This document shows positions 1 through 6,922 of a stretch of DNA of 10,919 nt, piece after piece. The stretch comes from Dehalococcoidales bacterium (GTDB lineage Bacteria; Chloroflexota; Dehalococcoidia; Dehalococcoidales; Fen-1064): contig JAFGHZ010000106.1 in assembly GCA_016929875.1 (NCBI GenBank), positions 1-10,919 on the forward strand, written 5' to 3'. Each line of letters opens with the position of its first letter. The first letter of the stretch is position 1. The notes beneath the pieces were generated by a model. That model worked only from the letters and a program-made list of their open reading frames with translations, did not search any database and was not told the origin of the DNA. The position numbers were made by a program, and so were the translations under genes.

Positions 1-378
1 ACGATGGTAATCTCGAGCGTCGTACCCTCGGAGGAGTTAGAGGTGGGCGATGTTATCGTCTTCAGACCGGTTTCGGTAGGGGAGAAGCCGATTGTCCATC
101 GCATCATTGAAGTTCGCAATACTTATCCTCTTACTTTTAAAACTCAGGGGGATGCCTATCCCGAGCCTGACCAGTGGTTTGTTCCGGAAGATAATATCAT
201 TGGCAAGCTGGAGTTCAGCAGTCCGTTCCTGGGTTACATTACTAATTTCTTCCGGAGCAAGATAGGCCTGGTAATAACACTGGTTCTCCCGGCCGTGGTC
301 CTCGTTTTGATGATACTACGGTATATCTGGCGTGAACTGGTGAAGTATATCAGGAATAAACCGATGAGTGCGAGCTGA
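1..378 (+). CDS. Signal peptidase I, S26B (archaeal/ER/SipW-like) type, 3' part only
   Basis: Membrane-bound signal peptidase that would cut signal peptides from exported proteins. The gene is open at the left edge: the frame runs from base 1 (Thr codon), and the true start and nucleophilic Ser lie upstream. Visible S26B features are a GDVIVF strand, the His of the VHRI motif (the S26B catalytic His, where bacterial LepB has Lys), and a TQGDAYPEPD segment matching the family's conserved GDA/PD region. An IIG strand and a PFLGY segment follow. Near the C-terminus is a hydrophobic segment of about 22 residues (IGLVITLVLP...) with a basic tail, the second membrane anchor usual in SipW-like enzymes. 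It sits 39 bases ahead of a TasA-domain protein on the same strand. SipW-TasA pairs are a known arrangement, so that product is a plausible substrate (inference). Confidence 0.88.
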   Translation, partial: TMVISSVVPSEELEVGDVIVFRPVSVGEKPIVHRIIEVRNTYPLTFKTQGDAYPEPDQWFVPEDNIIGKLEFSSPFLGYITNFFRSKIGLVITLVLPAVVLVLMILRYIWRELVKYIRNKPMSAS

Positions 379-417
379 TTTTTAGATATTGAGGATAAAG
401 GATAGACGGATAGGTCG

Positions 418-2019
418 ATGAAAGAGTTGATTCTGGGAATAGACAGAGCGATGGGTAAGTTGAGAAATACCATCTTCTCGACATGGGGGAAGGTGGTTCT
501 GGGCTTTTTCTCAGCCGGCCTCGTGCTCGTGTCCTCTCTCCCGGGTGACACCTATTCGGCTGTACAAACGGTCGACCTGAGCTTGTCCGGTACGGGTTCT
601 ATGCCCTGGAACGTTTCCAACGTCGCCCCAGGACGTAGCGATACTAAGACGATTACTCTCTATAATAGCGGTGCTAAATCCGGTTTGGTCACTATCTGGC
701 TGAGCAATGTCATCAGTACGGAAGGCGCTAATCCGACTTCGGAAATAGGAAACACCGCCGAGCCCGGTGAACTCGATAAATATCTCACCCTGAGCGTATC
801 GGGAGCGGGAGTAGTAACAAATCTCGCTATGCCGACGAGGGTCGCCGACTTTCCGCAAAGCCCTTCATCTCCGAATTATGTACATATATATCAAATGGCC
901 GCGGGTGCTTCCGTAGAACTTACCTGGGCATGGAGCTTACCAGTAACAACGGGTAACGAGGTGCAGGGAGACACTATCAGATTCGATGTTAACTATATTA
1001 TCGATGAATCAGACGAACCTCCGCCGGCAGCGGCGGGTGGCGGTGGTAGCGGCGGCGGGAGTGAGTCGCCGTCGGTACCGTCGGACCCGAACCTCCATGG
1101 GCCGGTAAAGTCTATCAAGATAGAAATGCTCGGCGTTACGGCTACAGGATTAATACGGGATGGCGTAGTCGTTGAGTCCGTCACATTGACGTCTCCGGAG
1201 ACAGGTTTTAGTCTTACCCTGGATGCCGGAACGCAAATCATCAATCCTGATTCGGACGAGGTCCCGCAAACGATACAGGTTACCGTATCTAAAGAAACAA
1301 TATTATCTCCCGAGGGATGGATGATAGTCAGTCCCGTCTTTGAAATTAATGGTGTGACATATGGAATCAGTCATCACCTGGTTCTGAGTCAACCGGCGAA
1401 GATTACGATTGCTTATGACCCGGATAATTTGCCCTCGGAGTATGATGATATCGGTATATTCTACTATGACCCGTCAACCGGGACATGGGTAAGATTGGAA
1501 CAGCCTGAAGGTTATGTTGCCGAAGTCGGCGCGGAATCAGCGATAGTCAATCACTTCTCGACTTTCTCGGTTCTGGTTGAGCCGGCAGAAGGTGCGATTG
1601 TAAAGCCTGCCGGTCCTGCTCAATTTACCCTGAGCAACCTGGCGGTCGGCCCCGCCCGGATTATCGCCGGTCAAGAAGCGAGTATCAAAGTACTTGTCGT
1701 CAATGGCGGCGGCAAGGTAGGGGAATACCCCGTTACGCTGTTCGTTAACGGAGTCGCGATAGAGACCAGGACGGTTACGCTGGGTCCGCTGGACCGGCAA
1801 GAAGTTTATTTCACTTTCACACCTCCTGGTGCTGGTAATTATCAAATACAGGTCGGCGGACAAACGGTTAATGTAAAAGTAGTAAGTGCGTCTTATAAGC
1901 CGCCGGCCGTAGACATTCCATGGCATGAGATAGCGACGTCGCCGTACACATGGATGATACTGGCGGCTATGGGAATCGTAGTACTGGTAGCATTGCTGGT
2001 CAGGACCAGGAAGGCATAG
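418..2019 (+). CDS. Surface-anchored multidomain protein with TasA/camelysin-like N-terminal domain
   Basis: A 533-residue exported protein, probably displayed on the cell surface. A hydrophobic signal region lies at about residues 26-42, after a basic N-terminus. Residues about 50-197 look like the TasA/camelysin beta-sandwich: a W-N-V-x-x-V-x-PG start, a T-I-T-L-Y-N-S-G strand, and a late W-x-LP-x-x-x-GN-x-x-QGD motif. A Pro/Ala/Gly/Ser linker follows at about 200-222. Residues about 228-393 form a second beta-rich domain ending in NHFSTFSVLV, a motif common in bacterial surface proteins. Residues about 400-490 resemble a CARDB adhesion-type domain (LAVGPARIIAGQEASIKVLV...). A membrane segment at about 511-528 and the tail RTRKA anchor the C-terminus. 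ATG 418 has only a weak ribosome site (AGG at 412-414), so Met12 is an alternative start. The gene is probably co-transcribed with the signal peptidase. Exact function is unknown; adhesion or matrix is inferred. Confidence 0.85.
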   Translation: MKELILGIDRAMGKLRNTIFSTWGKVVLGFFSAGLVLVSSLPGDTYSAVQTVDLSLSGTGSMPWNVSNVAPGRSDTKTITLYNSGAKSGLVTIWLSNVISTEGANPTSEIGNTAEPGELDKYLTLSVSGAGVVTNLAMPTRVADFPQSPSSPNYVHIYQMAAGASVELTWAWSLPVTTGNEVQGDTIRFDVNYIIDESDEPPPAAAGGGGSGGGSESPSVPSDPNLHGPVKSIKIEMLGVTATGLIRDGVVVESVTLTSPETGFSLTLDAGTQIINPDSDEVPQTIQVTVSKETILSPEGWMIVSPVFEINGVTYGISHHLVLSQPAKITIAYDPDNLPSEYDDIGIFYYDPSTGTWVRLEQPEGYVAEVGAESAIVNHFSTFSVLVEPAEGAIVKPAGPAQFTLSNLAVGPARIIAGQEASIKVLVVNGGGKVGEYPVTLFVNGVAIETRTVTLGPLDRQEVYFTFTPPGAGNYQIQVGGQTVNVKVVSASYKPPAVDIPWHEIATSPYTWMILAAMGIVVLVALLVRTRKA

Positions 2020-2090
2020 TTCTCTCCCCGGGTAGCAGTACATACCATTTGTTTACATAATATAGTATTTCACGGATAATGCTCCTCTAT

Positions 2091-2128
2091 ACAGGCTCGA
2101 GACTTTGGTCTTGAGCCTGTTTTTTTTG
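2091..2128 (+). terminator. Strong intrinsic terminator after the surface-protein gene
   Basis: A 13-bp stem (ACAGGCTCGAGAC pairing with GTCTTGAGCCTGT, one G-T wobble) encloses a TTTG loop. It runs directly into eight consecutive T residues (2120-2127). It lies 71 bases after the stop of the surface-protein gene and ends the signal peptidase/surface protein unit. Confidence 0.93.
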
Positions 2129-2191
2129 TTAATTGTGAAAAATATGCAATATTTAGGAATTGTTTATGACTTTTTGGTGATTTTTTAGCCT

Positions 2192-2221
2192 TTGTTCACC
2201 ATCCTGGCCTTAGTCTATAAC
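2192..2221 (+). promoter_or_regulatory. Probable sigma-70-type promoter for the S8 protease
   Basis: A -35-like TTGTTC (2192-2197) and a -10-like TATAAC (2216-2221) are separated by 18 bases. The predicted transcription start is near 2228, close to the ribosome-binding site AGGGGG (2232-2237). The preceding terminator implies that the protease needs its own promoter. The AT-rich stretch before it (2128-2190) holds an inverted repeat, AATAT-GCA-ATATT (2141-2153), of unknown role. Confidence 0.45.
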
Positions 2222-2244
2222 TGAAACGAGCAGGGGGCAGCAAG

Positions 2245-3216
2245 ATGATTAGCAAGAGGTCAGGAATAAAAGTTCTAATTCTTCTCGCAGTAATCGTGTT
2301 TGCTTCTGTGTGTGTCGTCCCGGCGGTGCCGGCTGAGTATGAAGGGCGTGTCGCCGATTTTCAGCAAACTGCTGTTAATGGCACTGCGGCCCAGTGGCAT
2401 TTAGCTAAGGTCATGGCGGACAGAGCCTGGAAAATTACCGCAGGCAGCCCTAAAATCGTGGTGGCTGTTCTGGACAGCGGAATCGATATCAAACAGGAAG
2501 AGCTGGCGGGTAAAGTTATCGCCAGCGTCAATTTTTCCACCAGCCGGACTACGGCTGATGTTTACGGTCACGGTACTTTCATCGCCGGTCTGATTGCCGC
2601 CTCCGTGGAGAATTTGGAGACAGTCACCGGTGTGGCTTATAACTGCTCGTTACTCAATGTGAAAGTGGCTGACGATGCCGGGTTTACGGGAGCGGAAGCG
2701 GTGGCAAAAGGTATTAGATGGGCGGCCGATAACGGTGCCGATATTATCAACCTGAGCGTGGTCCTGACCAAGCCGTCCACTGCAGTCGAAGAAGCCGTCA
2801 AGTATGCGTGGAGCAAGGGTTGTCTCCTTGTCGCGGCGGCAGGCAATAATGCCGGGTTGAAGCCGATGTATCCCGCAGTTTATCAGAACGTTATCGCAGT
2901 CGGCGCAACCGATGTCAATGACCGGATTCCTCGCTGGTTCAATCGCGGGCAGTGGGTAACGGTGAGTGCACCCGGTGCCGATATCTATTCGACACTGCCG
3001 GGCGATGAATATGCCCAGAAGAGCGGAACTTCTTTTGCCACGGCGATTGTCTCCGGAGAAGCGGCTCTGCTCTTCGCAGTAGCTGTCGATGAGAACGGCG
3101 ACGGCTTCGTTAACGATGAAGTCAGAGATGCTATCGTGAATAATACGGATGCCGTTCCCGGTGCCGGCGGCACAGGGCGTATCAATGTCCTGAAAGCGGT
3201 AGAGACCTTCGAATAA
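2245..3216 (+). CDS. Secreted subtilisin-like serine protease (S8 family)
   Basis: Extracellular or envelope serine endopeptidase of 323 residues. It has a signal peptide with a likely cut after VPAVPA (residue 30). The S8 triad is intact: Asp77 in VAVLDSGID, His109 in GHGTFIAG and Ser263 in GTSFATAIVSG, with the oxyanion Asn201 in AAAGNN. The catalytic domain begins almost at once (QWHLAKVMADRAW, from about residue 50). No room is left for the usual I9-type inhibitory propeptide. Near the C-terminus, residues 282-292 (DENGDGFVNDE) resemble a calcium-binding EF-hand or dockerin-type loop. ATG 2245 is well supported by AGGGGG seven bases upstream. It is a single-gene unit between two terminators. 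Its substrate is not apparent; surface-protein processing or nutrient proteolysis are both possible. Confidence 0.95.
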   Translation: MISKRSGIKVLILLAVIVFASVCVVPAVPAEYEGRVADFQQTAVNGTAAQWHLAKVMADRAWKITAGSPKIVVAVLDSGIDIKQEELAGKVIASVNFSTSRTTADVYGHGTFIAGLIAASVENLETVTGVAYNCSLLNVKVADDAGFTGAEAVAKGIRWAADNGADIINLSVVLTKPSTAVEEAVKYAWSKGCLLVAAAGNNAGLKPMYPAVYQNVIAVGATDVNDRIPRWFNRGQWVTVSAPGADIYSTLPGDEYAQKSGTSFATAIVSGEAALLFAVAVDENGDGFVNDEVRDAIVNNTDAVPGAGGTGRINVLKAVETFE

Positions 3217-3238
3217 ATAGAGTTCCCGATGAGTTCTT

Positions 3239-3270
3239 AAAGGAGAGTGAAAGCCCTCTCCTTTTTGTTT
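3239..3270 (+). terminator. Intrinsic terminator after the S8 protease gene
   Basis: The stem GGAGAG (3242-3247) pairs with CTCTCC (3256-3261) around an 8-base loop. Three A-T pairs at the base extend it, and TTTTT (3262-3266) follows. It lies 22 bases after the protease stop. Confidence 0.85.
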
Positions 3271-3290
3271 ATCCCATCTGACAGGTGGAG

Positions 3291-3320
3291 TTGACAAAAT
3301 GAATACCGACAGGGTAAATT
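3291..3320 (+). promoter_or_regulatory. Promoter of the lipoprotein gene
   Basis: A perfect -35 TTGACA (3291-3296) and a -10-like TAAATT (3315-3320) are 18 bases apart, placing the transcription start near 3327. The site lies just downstream of the protease terminator. It overlaps an in-frame upstream ATG at 3299, which argues that translation starts at the later ATG (3359). Confidence 0.6.
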
Positions 3321-3358
3321 TTATAAAATGTCGTAAAACACTGGTTGAGGAGGGAATC

Positions 3359-4216
3359 ATGAAGCGAGCGATGCGGGTAATGTCTTTTCTTGTTATGTGT
3401 ATTATCCTCGTGATGTCTTTGATGGTCACCGGTTGTAAAGAGCTTACTGCAGAAGAGATAGTTGCGAATTACATGATGGCTCAGAGTGGCATCACCAGCT
3501 ACAGGGCTGATTATACCCTTACATATGACATCGAGGTATCCGAAGCCGAAGAAGAGACCATGAATATGTCAATGTACGGTACCGGAACGACCGTTACCGA
3601 CGTTAAAGACAAAAAACTACAGATGACCATGGATATGAACATTGAGGTCCCTGATGAAGAAACGCAACAGGCATCTGTCGAAATGTATCTTGTCGACGGG
3701 TGGCTCTACACTAAAGTAGAAATTCCTGACGCGTATGAGCAATGGAGTAAAGCTAAGGGTTCGGATGATTTTGCAGAAGATGATGCGGCCCGGATAATAG
3801 AGCTGGTGGAATCTGCCACGGAGAGTACTTTACAGGGGACTGAAAAGCTCAATGGCATTAACTGTTATATTTTAGAGATAGTACCGGATATATCTAAAAT
3901 GTGGGATTGGTTGATGTCGCAGATGGGGAGCGAGTTAACCGGGAGCTTCGATATAAGCCAATTCGATTTGTCAAAAATTATAGAGAGCATCAGTTGCAAA
4001 GTTTGGGTCAGCAAGTCCGGTTACCGTATGGTAAAAACTGAGGTTACATTGGTGATGAAAATTGATGCTGAGGCAATGGGTGTACCATCGGAAGACGAAG
4101 ATTCCGGGAGTGTGGCAATGTCAATGAGTATGTCCATGACTTTTTACGATTATAACGAGCCCGTAGATATTAACCTCCCCGAAGAAGCGTTTGGTGCTGA
4201 AGAGGTATCCCCTTAA
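3359..4216 (+). CDS. Methionine-rich lipoprotein, LppX/LolA-like fold suspected
   Basis: A 285-residue exported lipoprotein. The signal peptide (MKRAMRVMSFLV...) ends in the lipobox VTGC, so Cys26 would be lipid-modified and the protein tethered to the outer face of the membrane. The mature part opens with an A-E-E-I-V-A-x-Y-M helix. Long amphipathic beta strands follow, with the pattern of LppX/LprG- or DUF6612-type lipoproteins, which form a half-barrel with a lipid-binding pocket. That assignment rests on pattern only. The mature chain has about 19 Met in about 260 residues, often alternating with Ser, for example Met254, 256, 258 and 260. ATG 3359 was chosen because GAGGAGGG (3347-3354) precedes it and the in-frame ATG 3299 lies inside the promoter. 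A likely alternative role is a cell-envelope lipid carrier or a sensor-associated lipoprotein. The cargo is unknown. Confidence 0.82.
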   Translation: MKRAMRVMSFLVMCIILVMSLMVTGCKELTAEEIVANYMMAQSGITSYRADYTLTYDIEVSEAEEETMNMSMYGTGTTVTDVKDKKLQMTMDMNIEVPDEETQQASVEMYLVDGWLYTKVEIPDAYEQWSKAKGSDDFAEDDAARIIELVESATESTLQGTEKLNGINCYILEIVPDISKMWDWLMSQMGSELTGSFDISQFDLSKIIESISCKVWVSKSGYRMVKTEVTLVMKIDAEAMGVPSEDEDSGSVAMSMSMSMTFYDYNEPVDINLPEEAFGAEEVSP

Positions 4217-4222
4217 TAGCAA

Positions 4223-4251
4223 TTGACTTGTTTGGCTTACTATACTAAAGT
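4223..4251 (+). promoter_or_regulatory. Promoter of rnpB
   Basis: TTGACT (4223-4228) and TAAAGT (4246-4251) are 17 bases apart. The predicted start falls at about 4258, exactly where the P1 helix of the RNase P RNA begins. A second -10-like TATACT (4241-4246) overlaps. The promoter starts only six bases after the lipoprotein stop codon. Confidence 0.6.
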
Positions 4252-4257
4252 TGAGTT

Positions 4258-4614
4258 GGGTCAAGTAGACCGGGTGACCGCTCCTTCTCTGAAGGAGAGG
4301 AAAGTCCGAGCTCTACCGGGCAGGACGCCGGGTAATACCCGGGAGGGGCAACCCTACGGAAAGTGCCACAGAAACGTACCGCCCCGACTTGTCGGGGTAA
4401 GGGTGAAATGGTGAGGCAAGAGCTCACCGGCGGCCGGGTGACCGGTCGGCCGTGCAAACCCCGTCTGGAGCAAGACCAAATAGGGGGACATATGGATGCC
4501 CGGCCAGTCCCCGGGTTGGTCGCTAGAGCCTGGTGGTAACATCAGGTCGAGATAGATGGTCACCGTCCCGATTACGTCGGGATACAGAACTCGGCTTACA
4601 GGTTTACTTGACCC
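4258..4614 (+). ncRNA. rnpB: RNase P RNA, class A (M1-type)
   Basis: Catalytic RNA of ribonuclease P, which removes 5' leaders from tRNA precursors. Both ends are fixed by the P1 helix: 14 bases at 4258-4271 (GGGTCAAGTAGACC) pair with 4601-4614 (GGTTTACTTGACCC), with one wobble. Conserved core elements are in the right order. They are GAGGAAAGTCC (4297 on, 5' strand of P4), the CCACAGAAAC region near 4366, AGGGTGAAA near 4401, a CAAGAGCTCACCGG segment (the GGTAAGAGCGCACC counterpart), GTGCAAACCCC, an AGATAGATGG segment, and the 3' core ACAGAACTCGGCTTACAG (4584-4601). The length of about 357 bases is normal. Short reading frames across this stretch on both strands are not genes. Confidence 0.97.
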
Positions 4615-4624
4615 CTCATATTTT

Positions 4625-4647
4625 ACCGGGTAGTATCGGTTTTCTTT
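4625..4647 (+). terminator. Possible weak terminator after rnpB
   Basis: A short stem ACCG (4625-4628) / CGGT (4637-4640) with an 8-base loop is followed by TTTTCTTT. It is only 4 bp, so termination here is tentative. Read-through into the S41 protease gene is possible. Confidence 0.3.
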
Positions 4648-4705
4648 CAGATAAAAACAAGCCCATCGGCTCATTTTGCATTTATAGTATTTTACGCCTG
4701 TTTTC

Positions 4706-4714
4706 TGTTATGAT
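4706..4714 (+). promoter_or_regulatory. Extended -10 promoter candidate for the S41 protease
   Basis: TG-T-TATGAT (4706-4714) matches an extended -10 element, with no good -35. The predicted start is near 4721, immediately before the ribosome-binding site GGGGAG (4723-4728). The leader would be very short, about 17 bases. Confidence 0.45.
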
Positions 4715-4737
4715 TTCGCATAGGGGAGTTTACTGAA

Positions 4738-5895
4738 ATGTCTAAAGAATTAAAAATCGCATTGATATCGGTTGCCGTCGTAATTGGTCTTGCCCTGTCG
4801 TTTGTGGGCGGATTTTCTCTCAGTTTGTTCATGACTACATCGCAACAGGCCCAGGGATTAAATTTAGAATTATTGAATGAAGCCTACAATGTTATCCAGG
4901 ACAGATACGTCGACCCGACGAAATTAGATGACGCAATACTGACCGAGGGTGCTATCAAAGGGATGGTGGATGCCCTTGACGACCCCCACTCGGGGTATAT
5001 GAGCAAGGAATTTGCTGATATGCAAACCAGCGATTTCGAGGGGCAATTCGAGGGAATAGGGGCCTACGTGACTTCGGACGAGAGCGGTAGAGTGGTTATT
5101 ATCGCACCGATGGTCGATTCACCGGCGGGGAAAGCCGGTATCCTGCCCGGAGATATTATTCTGGGAGTGGATGGACAATCGACCGAAGGTATGACTGTTA
5201 ACGAGGTCGTACTTCTGATTCGCGGCCCGAAAGGCACTACAGTGCAGCTGAGTGTCATGCATAGTGGCGCGACCGACCCCGTCACTATCGATGTGGTGCG
5301 GGACGAAATCGAAGTCGATTCCGTGAGCCTTGAGATGAAGGGCGATATCGCCTGTATTACCATTTCTCGGTTTACAGAGCGCACCGAAGAGGAATTGATT
5401 CCCGTATTACAGGAGATTCTTGATAAGGATGCACAGGGAATCATTATCGACTTGCGTAATAATCCGGGAGGGATTCTCGATATTGTAATTAACAATGTCA
5501 GCCATTTTCTGGATAATGGAGCAGTGGCGCATGTCATCGATAAATATGGTAACAGGGCTACTTCGTCGGTAGAGGATGTTTCTCCTAAAATACTGGATAT
5601 ACCGATGGTTGTACTGGTGAACGAATACAGTGCCAGTGCCAGTGAAATATTTGCCGGTGCGATGCAGGACCACGGACGGGCTTTAATCGCAGGCAATACG
5701 ACTTTCGGAAAGGGCAGTGTCAATGTTTTAGTTCGCCTTGATGATGGTTCGGGAATTTATATTTCTGTCGGCCGATGGTTGACACCCGACGGCAATCTTA
5801 TCGAAGGGGATGGGATTGCACCAGACGAGGCGGTCGATTTTACGCAGGTCGACGGCATACAATGGGCAATCGATTATCTGCACAGCGAGCAATAG
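4738..5895 (+). CDS. S41-family C-terminal processing peptidase (CtpA/Tsp-like) with PDZ domain
   Basis: Membrane-anchored serine protease of 385 residues that trims or degrades envelope proteins from their C-termini. An N-terminal hydrophobic segment (about residues 7-31) is an uncleaved anchor or signal. An N-terminal helical part carries the family's DPHSGYM motif (82-88). A PDZ domain spans about 100-190 (GIGAYV..., SPAGKAGILPGD). The protease core has the conserved DLRNNPGG (238-245). The Ser-Lys catalytic residues are Ser300 in SASASE and Lys325 in TFGKG, with Asp311 between them at the spacing known from E. coli Tsp. The start at ATG 4738 is supported by GGGGAG nine bases upstream. The gene converges on the TasA-type gene with only 16 bases between the stops. 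Length is typical of the family. Its substrate is not shown by the sequence. Confidence 0.95.
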   Translation: MSKELKIALISVAVVIGLALSFVGGFSLSLFMTTSQQAQGLNLELLNEAYNVIQDRYVDPTKLDDAILTEGAIKGMVDALDDPHSGYMSKEFADMQTSDFEGQFEGIGAYVTSDESGRVVIIAPMVDSPAGKAGILPGDIILGVDGQSTEGMTVNEVVLLIRGPKGTTVQLSVMHSGATDPVTIDVVRDEIEVDSVSLEMKGDIACITISRFTERTEEELIPVLQEILDKDAQGIIIDLRNNPGGILDIVINNVSHFLDNGAVAHVIDKYGNRATSSVEDVSPKILDIPMVVLVNEYSASASEIFAGAMQDHGRALIAGNTTFGKGSVNVLVRLDDGSGIYISVGRWLTPDGNLIEGDGIAPDEAVDFTQVDGIQWAIDYLHSEQ

Positions 5896-5911
5896 CAGGA
5901 CTGCTTAAATT

Positions 5912-6499
5912 TTAGCCTTTCTGAGCGCCGGTAACGGTTACCGTCATATTGAGTCGGTCCCCCTGACAGCCGTTAGTAGCATGGGGGTCGAATAACCATA
6001 CGATATAAAGGGCTATCTCTTTATGAGCGCTCAGTTCGCCTAATTTATACTGTCCGAGGTTCGCCAGTTTAGCAATTGGTAAGCCTTCCAATTCTTTGAC
6101 CGTTTCACCGTTCCAGGTAACGGTCTGGGCTATCAGCATCATTTCGAGGCTATCGGTATCGCCGCCGGGGCCATGGTCTACGGAACCGGGAGTGCCTTCT
6201 CTGATGCGGTAAGAAAAGGCGATAGTGACCTGTTCCATATCGATACTGCCGTCGTTGTAGATGTAGAGTGTGCCTTCGAGTTTGTCGCCCGGTGACCAGC
6301 CGACGGGAGTCATCCATGTCCTTGAGGTACTGCCGGTCGGTTTTGTGCCTTCTTTGTTGGCTAAACCGAGATCGAGGGTGCCGGTGGCAAAGTCATTGTC
6401 GCCGGTCGTCTCCGTATCACTGAAATATGCCCATGTTCCTCCGGCAATCGTGGTTAGTGACAACAGAATTACCGCGACTAATAGCACTATCTTTTTCAT
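5912..6499 (-). CDS. TasA/camelysin-type exported protein with SipW-dependent signal region
   Basis: A 195-residue secreted protein of the TasA/camelysin (CalY) family, whose known members form extracellular matrix fibres or are cell-surface proteins. The N-terminus is a lipophilic signal peptide (MKKIVLLVAVILLSL...). The hallmark WAYFSDTETTGDNDFATGT (23-41) follows; in this family it marks SipW-type cleavage just before YFSD. The body is beta-rich. It has a W-SPGD motif and an L-Y-I-Y-N-D-G strand, and it ends with a W-x-F-x5-TN-x-x-QGD segment, the same signature as the N-terminal domain of the 418-2019 protein. It starts 15 bases after the upstream receiver gene, with AAAGG as ribosome site, so it is probably the last gene of a three-gene operon. 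The processing enzyme could be the S26B peptidase at the left edge (inference). No terminator is visible before the converging S41 gene. Confidence 0.92.
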   Translation of the reverse strand: MKKIVLLVAVILLSLTTIAGGTWAYFSDTETTGDNDFATGTLDLGLANKEGTKPTGSTSRTWMTPVGWSPGDKLEGTLYIYNDGSIDMEQVTIAFSYRIREGTPGSVDHGPGGDTDSLEMMLIAQTVTWNGETVKELEGLPIAKLANLGQYKLGELSAHKEIALYIVWLFDPHATNGCQGDRLNMTVTVTGAQKG

Positions 6500-6514
6500 G
6501 CGCGTTACCTTTTA

Positions 6515-6922
6515 CTAAAAACTTTCGGAGAGAGGGTAGGGAGTTAAAAACCGATGGATTATTGCCAGCAATGTATCTAGAGCGACAGGCTTTACCAGGT
6601 AAAAATCCGCTTTAAGTCGTTCGCTCAGTTTTTTGTTTAATTCGTAACTGACTGCCGTGAGCATGATTATCGGGATATGCCGCGTTTTTGCATCGGATTT
6701 AATCGCGTTGCAGGCTGTATAACCGTCTATATTCGGCATCAGAATATCCATCAATATCAGTCCGGGTTGTTCGTTTTGTGCTATTTCAATCGCTTCGGCT
6801 CCGTCCTTGGCCAGAAGCACTTCATATCTGTTTGGCATCAGCATGTCCCGTATCACCTGTAAGATACGTTCGTCGTCATCGGCTACCAGAATTTTATTTC
6901 TCTCTTGCGCCTTGTTCGTCAT
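6515..6922 (-). CDS. Stand-alone response-regulator receiver domain (RR-A)
   Basis: A single-domain receiver of 135 residues that would accept phosphate from a histidine kinase. Counting from ATG 6922, it has the acidic DDD at 15-17, phospho-acceptor Asp59 in LMDILMP, Thr89 and Lys111 in VKP. No output domain follows. I place the start at 6922 because GGGGAAG lies nine bases ahead of it. A longer in-frame start (ATG 6946, 143 residues) lacks a clear ribosome site. With either start the gene overlaps the 3' end of the upstream receiver gene (by 29 or 53 bases), so translation is probably coupled. The TasA-type gene follows 15 bases downstream. Its partner kinase is not proven; the CHASE4 kinase nearby is the only one in the window. 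Confidence 0.9.
   Translation of the reverse strand: MTNKAQERNKILVADDDERILQVIRDMLMPNRYEVLLAKDGAEAIEIAQNEQPGLILMDILMPNIDGYTACNAIKSDAKTRHIPIIMLTAVSYELNKKLSERLKADFYLVKPVALDTLLAIIHRFLTPYPLSESF

Noticed and set aside
1021..1090. G/C-rich low-complexity stretch
   Set aside because: It is the Pro/Ala/Gly/Ser interdomain linker of the surface protein, not a DNA repeat element.
3299..3358. Upstream in-frame ATG for the lipoprotein gene
   Set aside because: It overlaps the TTGACA promoter, lacks a ribosome site, and would place 20 hydrophilic residues before the signal peptide.
4223..4736. Short reading frames on both strands between the lipoprotein and S41 genes
   Set aside because: They lie over the RNase P RNA, whose conserved structure explains the sequence. 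None resembles a protein family.
5630..5650. Short tandem repeat of GTGCCA in the S41 gene
   Set aside because: It encodes the conserved SASASE motif around the catalytic Ser and needs no other explanation.
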